Positions 12,601-21,711 of a stretch of DNA of 64,000 nucleotides are shown piece by piece; the stretch's first letter is position 1, and each line of letters starts with the position of its first letter. The DNA lies in assembly GCF_000003815.2 (NCBI RefSeq), contig NC_049991.1, positions 21,895,062 through 21,959,061 on the forward strand, given 5' to 3'. The position numbers were made by a program, and so were the translations under genes. The DNA comes from Branchiostoma floridae. Taxonomy: Eukaryota > Chordata > Leptocardii > Amphioxiformes > Branchiostomatidae. Below the pieces are notes generated by a model. The model searched no databases, was not told the DNA's origin, and was given only the letters and a program-made list of their open reading frames with translations.

Positions 12601-15600
12601 TTCTGTAACTGTGAGTTCAGATGGGAAAGCCTACTGTTCTGTAACTGTGAGTTCAGATGGGAAAGCCTACTGTTCTGTAACTGTGAGTTCAGATGGGAAA
12701 GCCTACTGTTCTGTAACTGTGAGTTCAGATGGGAAAGCCTACTGTTCTGTAACTGTGAGTTCAGATGGGAAAGTCTACTGTTTTGTAACTGTGAGTTCAG
12801 ATGGGAAAGCCTACTGTTCTGTAACTGTGAGTTGAACGTGTAATAAAGGGGGGACCTTGTAGCTAACTTGTCAGTTTAGTACTGTGCCTACCTAGATATA
12901 TGTACCTACATGTACTTTGTCCCAATTCCTTGACCTCTGGGTCGTTGGGGGACAAGGTAGACATGAAGATAGATAGCTGTCTCCAGGCCGTCTCTCTCTT
13001 GCTGTCTCTTGAGCAGGTTTTGGGACGTCTAATCTGCAATGTTGTCTCGCCAGGATTCTCTCTCGATTGCCCTCCTTCCACAGTGCCTGGCAGGATTTTA
13101 ACTCAGGAACTTACTGCTAAGTTGTGAGAGGCTTCATCTTAGTACATGCATGTATCCATTGTTTTTTTTTTCTAAGGAGGAACCTTTAAACCATATTACA
13201 TGTGTTGGGGGACTACTATTCGGCAAGGACGTCATATAATGTCCTTGTATAATTTGTAGAAAAATTAAGTTACAATACTAGTATAGTGTATATCTTACGG
13301 ATTTATGATTGTAGACCTACAGTACATGTGGGGAGGGGAGGTGTGGAGGACCTTACAAGTCCATGTTATGTTGAGAACATGTCCTGGTGATCAGTAGAAC
13401 ATGTGTTAGCAGTCAGGAAGTCATGTAGACAGCCTGGTTAGCACAAGTGGGGCTCATTAACTTACATGTACCTGCTGCAGGGGTGGTACATTATGTACCA
13501 CAAGTGGGGCTCATTACTACATGTACCTGCTGCAGGGGTGGTTCGTTATGTAGCACAAGTGGGGCTCATTAACTTACATGTACCTGCTGTAGGGGTGGTT
13601 CATTATGTACCACAAGTGGGGCTCATTACTACATGTACCTGCTATATGTAGGGATGGTACATTATATACCACAAGTGGTACTGATTAGTACATCTACCTG
13701 CTGCAGGGGTGGTACATTACGTAGCATAAGTGAAGCTGATTAGTACAAAAAAATGTATATATTTAGTTTGCAAGTATCTTTGGCAGTACATACTGGTAAT
13801 GATGTGTACAAATTATGCCAATTAGTACCTAAGTTACTTAAATTCTACAAAAATCATGACCATTTCTTGTTTTTATCAGTTAGATTGTTGCAATAATCAG
13901 TTACACCTTTTATTTCAATAAGAAGTTAACATTTCTGTATTTCAATTAAAAGTTTGAGACCTAACCCTATTCCAGACAGACATGTTAAACAGAAGTGGTA
14001 GCTGTTAGTTTGACCTTCAGGACAGCCCCTGCCCAAGGTCAGATTGGTGCCAGCTGTCTCACCCTTATTTGGCAGGACACTTTCACAAACCAGTCATAAA
14101 TATCCTTTCATTTAAGTTTAACTGTTTGGCTCTGACTTTCATAAGGCTACGAAAAAGTCATTTAAATTTGTTTGTGCTTGGACTTCACCGACATTGGAAC
14201 AACATAAATAGATAGCATCATGGTTTGCTACCTTTTTACAAATGTTTTTCTGCTTAGTGATATATGACTTTTGTTTGCTTTTTCACAATGTCCTACTCCA
14301 CTTGACTTTATTTGTTTTGGTCTTGGACCACACAAATTTATCCTCTTGGTAAAAACATTGTTTTAACTTAAGTAAGTGGTCATCATCAAAGCAGAGGAAT
14401 GTCAGGAAAACTTTGATATAACTGTATAAAATGGAGTGCACCAAGGCTTAAGGTCTCATTGATGAGTTTCTTCTTCCCATAGACTTCTATGTTATAATTC
14501 GTGGTTTAAATGGGCGCGCTCATAATGAAGCTACGTGAAATTTCAGCAGATTTTTCATTCTTTGTCGAGCACATTTACCCTATATCGTGGGAAAAAATTG
14601 CCAATGTAAACTATACGTAGAAACTTTTTTTATAGCAATTACAAACTACGATTAGTCAATCCCCACAAAAGGCACTTTTTCGCTGCTATTGTACAACCGC
14701 ACCACTCAGAACCCACGACTGTGTACCTCCGATCTAGCGCGCGGCTGCCAAACTTTACCTGCTTATTTCTTCAGTTAGAAACAAAACTTCACCAATCTAA
14801 CTTTTGATATCAGTTCCGCTGGCTAAAAGGGAATTTCTCACCGCTAAAAACATGCGTCTATACAGCCGTTCAGTTTTTGGCTCGGATCTCTTTTAGGGTG
14901 TCCACTCGCGGAGTAATACATCAATGAGACCTTAAGTTTAATGTATTATTGAAAAAATCTATCAAAAGAAAGAATGTCGTTTTCTTCATCATCTCTGAAA
15001 GTTTGGGTGTCTTACGTTAATGAATTAGCCTCTGGGAGGTAATTAAGTACGAGATCATGATAGGCATGAAAGCGCCACCTAGCGGCGGACAAAGGCCAAA
15101 GTGCAAAGGCGTCGAGACTGATGCTTTTGACGTGTCGCAAAGACTCATTAGATCAGTCTGTGTATGAGTTTGACTGAGTAGTGTTCTCTTTTTGACTTTG
15201 TCTTTGTTTAATTGGAATATATCTCAGAGAATAGTCGTGTAAGGGATATCAGCACGACAGGCACGACGAGATTCATCCGGATCTTTCTACGTAAAATAAA
15301 CGGTTCTATAGAGGATCGGGTGAAGGTACTATAGCTCATAAAGTCAAAACAGAGCTTAACGACTAGAAATTAATGTTAGCTGCGTTTCAAGCTCCCTTAT
15401 ACCAGAGGCGGGCAAGCCGAACTGAGCCTTTCTGATTGGCCTTTAATAGGTGTCGCCTAGCCCGGGGTTTGGGGGGGGGGGTGGAGGGGCGTTCGAGAGA
15501 AGGCGGCGATTGCAAAAAATAACTTGGATGTAGTTTGCCTCAAGAAAGATAGCTTTAGAACCTTAGTCCTCTTTCAAATGGCTTCTATATCCAGTAGAGT

Positions 15601-18600
15601 GTGATACAAGAAAAATAACAATAGTAACGCCCCTTGGAAATGTAGACCCGTCCGTTACCATGGTAACGGAAATAGGTACACGGCGTAATCTGCAGCCAAA
15701 AAATGCGGGGTGGCGCCCGGTTATAAACCCTTTTCAAATTTTTGCTCCAGTGCTATTCCTTCATTTTTTATGAATATTTTTCATTTTTATTTAAGGTCTC
15801 ATTGATGAGTTTCTTCTTCCCATAGACTTCTATGTTATAATTCGTGGTTTAAATGGGCGCGCTCATAATGAAGCTACGTGAAATTTCAGCAGATTTTTCA
15901 TTCTTTGTCGAGCACATTTACCCTATATCGTGGGAAAAAATTGCCAATGTAAACTATACGTAGAAACTTTTTTTATAGCAATTACAAACTACGATTAGTC
16001 AATCCCCACAAAAGGCACTTTTTCGCTGCTATTGTACAACCGCACCACTCAGAACCCACGACTGTGTACCTCCGATCTAGCGCGCGGCTGCCAAACTTTA
16101 CCTGCTTATTTCTTCAGTTAGAAACAAAACTTCACCAATCTAACTTTTGATATCAGTTCCGCTGGCTAAAAGGGAATTTCTCACCGCTAAAAACATGCGT
16201 CTATACAGCCGTTCAGTTTTTGGCTCGGATCTCTTTTAGGGTGTCCACTCGCGGAGTAATACATCAATGAGACCATAAACTTGGTCTTTGTAGCTTGTTT
16301 TTATGTAATATATATAATATAATGTTTTTCCAATTGAGCTTTTTTTTTGAACCCGTAAATTAAGTTCCTGTGGCCTTGATGAACATGCTACACGTTGAGT
16401 GGTAGTGAATGATTACATGTGAGTCAGGTTACAGTAACAGCCCTGGTCTTGTTAAAGTTGTTTTGTGCCAAGTAGAAACACAGTTCAGTGTGACACAAGC
16501 CAGCTGACAGGCCCAACATGTGAGCTTCTGGGTCAGTCTGCAGGAGGGGTGGAAACATGCAGAACTGCATGGAGTTACTGTTCTAATAAGGAGGGATGCA
16601 AACACACAACAACAATATCATGTGTTTTTGTATCAGGACTAGCAATTTTGGTTTTAATGGTCACCACGTGATATACCTGAAGGTTATTTCAAGGTGTGAC
16701 CTAAAGTCCAGGTAACATTATAATCTCTTCTCCCTATGTCAGAAACACCATGATTATGACCAGCTCAATTCCTCTCTTAGAGTCAGGACCAACTGACCCA
16801 ATAGGAAAAAGAAATGCAAGGGTTACAAAGATTGCTCATGAAAATTCCCTTCTAAGTCGGAATGGTATCATCCACTCACACTGGGAAGGTCCCCCACTGT
16901 CTTCGATAAGTCTGGCAATTTTACCATTTAACGTCCTATTAGAGGGACGGCCCTAGCCGAAGCTTGGTACTCATTTTTCACCTGAAGTGAAGTGAGGAAA
17001 GTCATGCAAATTGACTTTCCCAAGGGCACAAGATCTGGAGACACGGCAGGTTTTGAACTCGGGACCTCTTGGGCCCAGTCCCAAGCAATGCCAATTACGC
17101 CAAGTGATGTTAGAAAATCACTACTACATGTATGTTAGAAAAAGATTTATATCATCCTTGTCATGACATGATGTTTATGTACATGTATTCACCCCCCCAG
17201 CCCTGTGTGCAGCGTTTGAAACAGCAGACGTTCAGAAGCGAGGCTCCATCGATGTGCAGATCGTGCCAAAACTCGTCCAAGACGTCCTAGGTTCCAGTCT
17301 AGCGCCAAGTGAGAAGGACGCCATCCGACTCCGAGCAGAGAGCAAGGCGAAGAAAGGTGACTTTTCCTGTACATACTAACATAGTCTTCTAGATTTCTTA
17401 AAATGTTTTGTTATATGTATGCACCTTGTCTTGACTTGTTCTGTGTGTACAGGGTCCTTTGCAAACCGTCTGTAAAAGTTGAAGGGGCATCCCAGCTACT
17501 TTAAGGGGAATTCTGATCTTTGAGTTTGATTTTTTGATGTTCATGTTGTTAAATTATCCTTTAGGTTTGCTGATTTTCTGGAAGTTCTTTCAGAAATGTT
17601 GGTGTTGATGTTGTGTTGTTACGTACTAACCTGATGAAACTTATGTTTTTATGGATTATCCTGTAGGTGTTTTGTATTTTGCTGATTTTGTAGAAGTCAA
17701 TTGTCAGAAACGCTGATGTTGTGTTTGTTGTTTGTCTATATTTTCCCGTAGGTGTTTTGTATTTTGCTGATTTTGTGGAAGTCATGTCGGAGACGCTGCA
17801 GACGACCACCCAGTGGGGGAAGCTGACGACGACGCTCAGCGGATATGTCGGCATCGACACACTCCAGGAGCAGATGAGAAAAAAGGCGCTGAAACGAGGC
17901 TTCGAGTTCCACATCATGGTCGTCGGTACGTACGCTGTCTCTCTCTCTCTCTCCCGCTCTCTCTCTCTCCCTCTCTCTCTCTCTCTCCCTCTCTCTCCCC
18001 CTTTCTCTCTCCCTCCCTCTCTCTTTCTCTCTCTCTTTCTCTCTCTCTCAATCTCTCTCTCTCAATCTCTCTCTCTCTCTCTCCCCCCTCTCTCCCTCTC
18101 ACTCTCTGTCTTCCTCTCTTTGTTGACTTAATTTGAAGTACGAAGTATGTGAATATAAAAGACAATATGGATTCCAGAGTTGTTTATTAACTTACATAGC
18201 TCTCACAAGAACCTGGCACTAGTACAAAGAACTCATAATAAAAGTTGCTACCAGGGTTCTGCCAAACTCAAATTATTTTTCATTTCAACGAATTTTTCTG
18301 ATTTTAGCTAATTTTCACTTTTCCATGTGGTAACAAGCCCAGTTTGTGATGAAGATTCAGTTTTAGATTTAATGAAATACTTAATCATCCTCATGAGCTA
18401 CAAAATTCTATTGCAGGGACTAAGTGACTTGGCACGATTCTGTTCAACTTTATCCTTACTGGCCCGGGTGGCACCGTACCTAATGTATTACATCTTAGGA
18501 ATCCCTGCCCTTGGGGGATCCTAATGGTATGAAGTTCCTACTCTGGCATATTGACGGATTCTTGGCAGAACCACATTATGCTCATTGGCTCATGTTCGTA

Positions 18601-21561
18601 ACCCATGTCCTCTTGTTACCCGCCTGAAAAATCCACGCCCCTGATAAATCCACGCCCCTGATAAATCCACGCCCCAGATAAATCCACGCCCCTGATAAAT
18701 CCACGCCCCTGATAAATCCACGCCCCTGATAAATCCACGCCCCAGATAAATCCACGCCCCTGATAAATCCACGCCCCTGGGGATCCCAAACAAGCTCATC
18801 CTGTTGGATATCCTCCTGGCAGGCATTATCGATGACTAAGATATTTTACAGCTTACAGTCTGAACATGACCTCATCCTGCCTTAAACCCTTTCATTGCTA
18901 CCAAAACACATCACATGGCTCGAAATCCCACCTGCACAATGCAGGTTATAATTAGTGCAGGAAAAATTGGAGCTTTGCAGGTATTTCTGGTGTCTACCTG
19001 CACCTAACCTGCACTGGTCCATGTACAGGGTTTTATACATAAATGTCCTATGATGTAGGTGTATGTGGATTGTTCTTAGCTGCATTCACTGTTACCACCT
19101 ATAAAGTTTAAAAGAAAAAATAGCAATGGTTTCTGAACAATTTTAGTGTGATCCATACTTCCTAGATTCAGAGTGGTGCAGGTAAAATTTGTCTGGTGCA
19201 GGTAATTTTGATTTGAATGTTACCTGCACCAGTGCAGGTATGCAGAAAAAAGTATTTCGAGCTCTGTACTTGACTACCTTACCAGCCTGAATGATAATCT
19301 AACAATGCAAGAGCTAACTTTCCTACAGCTAGGCTGCCAAATATCCAAATCCCTTTTCTGTCACCATGATGCACTTAGCAAGTCTGGCAGAACAATCACC
19401 CTCCGACTGGCACAAAGTGTGTCTGACTGGTACAGATAAATGATATTATAGGCTGCTGAGTAAAACAATTCTACCGAAAGGTCTGTAAATGTATAGAATA
19501 GATATGCACCTCCCTGTTACTTGTGTAAGGGTTGTTACCTGATTGTTTCTATCAGTATTTTGCTTGATTTCTTGTTTAATGAATGGTCTCTGTTATGATA
19601 TCATATTTGACTAGATTTCAGTGAATGTGAAAATTTTGAATGCAATTTTAGATAGAATTCAGTTGTAATTTCAACATTTGATTTTCAGCCATGGGAGAAT
19701 TTATCTAGGTTGCTCCGTTTACTCCTTAATATCTATCTACATGAACTTTATTTATTTGATTGTGTAAACAACTACTGTTGGAATAAGGATTAACTTGCAG
19801 AAGAGTATCTAAGATCGAATGTTTTCTTTGAACCTTGTATGTTTCCTGTCGTCAGGTGGCAGTGGTCTGGGGAAGTCTACTCTGGTGAACACCCTGTTCA
19901 AGGCACAGATCAGCAGACGGTCCTGCACCAACGAGTCGGAGGGCACCATCCCCAAAACTGTGCAGATCAAGTCTGTATCACACGGTACGTAACCACGGGC
20001 CTCAACTGGGCATGCATGTAGTAGTGAGGTCAGAGGGCACCATCCCCAAAACTCTGCAGATCAAGTCTGTGTCACACGGTACGTACTGGGCCTCAACTGG
20101 GCACACATGTAGTAGTGATGTCAGAGGGCACCAAAAGTGTGCAGATCAAGTCTGTCTCACACGGTACGTACTGGGCCTCAACTGGGCATGCATGTAGTAG
20201 TGAGGTCAGAGGGCACCATCCCCAAAACTGTGCAGATCAAGTCTGTATCACACGGTACGTACTGGGCCTCAACTGGGCACACAGGTAGTAGTGAGGTCAG
20301 AGGTCACCATCCCCAAAACTGTGCAGATCAAGTCTGTATCACATGGTACGTAACCACGGGCCTCAACTGGGCACACATGTAGTAGTGAGGTCAGAGGTCA
20401 CCATCCCCCAAACTGTGCAGATCAAGTCTGTATCACATGGTACGTACTGGGCCTCAACTGGGCACACATGTAGTAGTGAGGTCAGAGGGCACCATCCCCC
20501 AAACTGTGCAGATCAAGTCTGTATCACATGGTACGTACTGGGCCTCAACTGGGCACACATGTAGTAGTGAGGTCAGAGGGCACCATCCCCAAAACTCTGC
20601 AGATCAAGTCTGTCTCACACGGTACGTACTGGGCCTCAACTGGGCAGACATGTAGTAGTGATGTCAGAGGTCACCATCCCCAAAACTGTGCAGATCAAGT
20701 CTGTGAGTACATTGGGCCTCAACTGGGCAGACTTGTTGCATAGCAACGTAACAGTCACCTGAGGTGTTTCCTAGATGTGTTGCTGCCCAATAAATGTATT
20801 ATGAGTCTCCAAATTCCTAAGCTTTAGTGTCCAGACTTTTCAATGACCATGTCTCAAATATCAAAGATAATATCAAAAGCTAAGTGTTTTATTCTTCCTG
20901 CAGTTATTGAAGAAAAAGGTGTGCGGTTAAAGCTGACTGTGACGGACACACCAGGGTTCGGCGACCAGATCAACAACGAAAACTGGTGAGTGTTCATTGA
21001 AAATAGTCTATGGGAAAGGTGTATACCTTGGTCCGTGCAGTTTTACTGTTAGGGAGTGAACAGAGTCAGGTGCAAGTTTTCCTCCCAGCCATTTTTTTTT
21101 AAAAGTATGTTTATTCATGAAAGCTCAGATCGGCCTGCAGCCCGCTTTTGAGGGAAGACAAAGTATATGATAGAGGTACAGTTTACATTTCACTCAAAAA
21201 TGACAGATAACCAAGGAAGTTACTTGCTGTGGCCTTACATTGTGGTTACCATGGCAACTGTTTTCCCGTTTCACAGCTGGCTCCCGATCCTGGAGTTTAT
21301 CAACGACCAGTACGAAAAGTACCTGAGCGAAGAGGTCAACGTGAGCCGCAAGAAACACATCCCCGACACGCGTGTCCATGTGTGTCTGTACTTCATCTCA
21401 CCTACAGGACATTCGTAAGTACTGAATCACATGTACACATGCACACATGCACACAAGAAACACATCCGCAACACACGTGTGCATGTGTGCTTGTACTTCA
21501 TCTCACCCATGGGACATTCGTAAGGACTGATGTACACATGCATGCACACACACACACACAG

Positions 21562-21592
<31 letters not shown>

Positions 21593-21674
21593 CACACACA
21601 CACATGCACGAACACACACATGCACGAACACACACACACACACATGCACGAACACACACACACACACATGCACG

Positions 21675-21711
<37 letters not shown>

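Larger units (their letters stand above)
863..17212 (+). other. Septin intron 2 (16.3 kb), repeat-rich, no other gene seen
   Basis: The intron carries SINEs, several MITE families, five tandem arrays, a 1.7-kb TIR element and both assembly gaps; these are listed separately. The stretches 863-3300, 6606-7780, 9200-9290, 9850-10460, 10780-11260, 12000-12330, 12840-13430, 13750-14447 and 16279-17150 are AT-rich unique sequence with only short random ORFs. No gene is supported there. Confidence 0.6.

Noticed and set aside
17721-18165. Ser/Leu-rich and Arg/Glu-rich ORFs
   Set aside because: They are readings of a (CT)n microsatellite in septin intron 4; only 17752-17925 is exon.
19839-20743. Chain of 60-80 codon ORFs after septin exon 5
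   Set aside because: They come from the 91-bp junction minisatellite; only 19856-19984 fits the septin protein.
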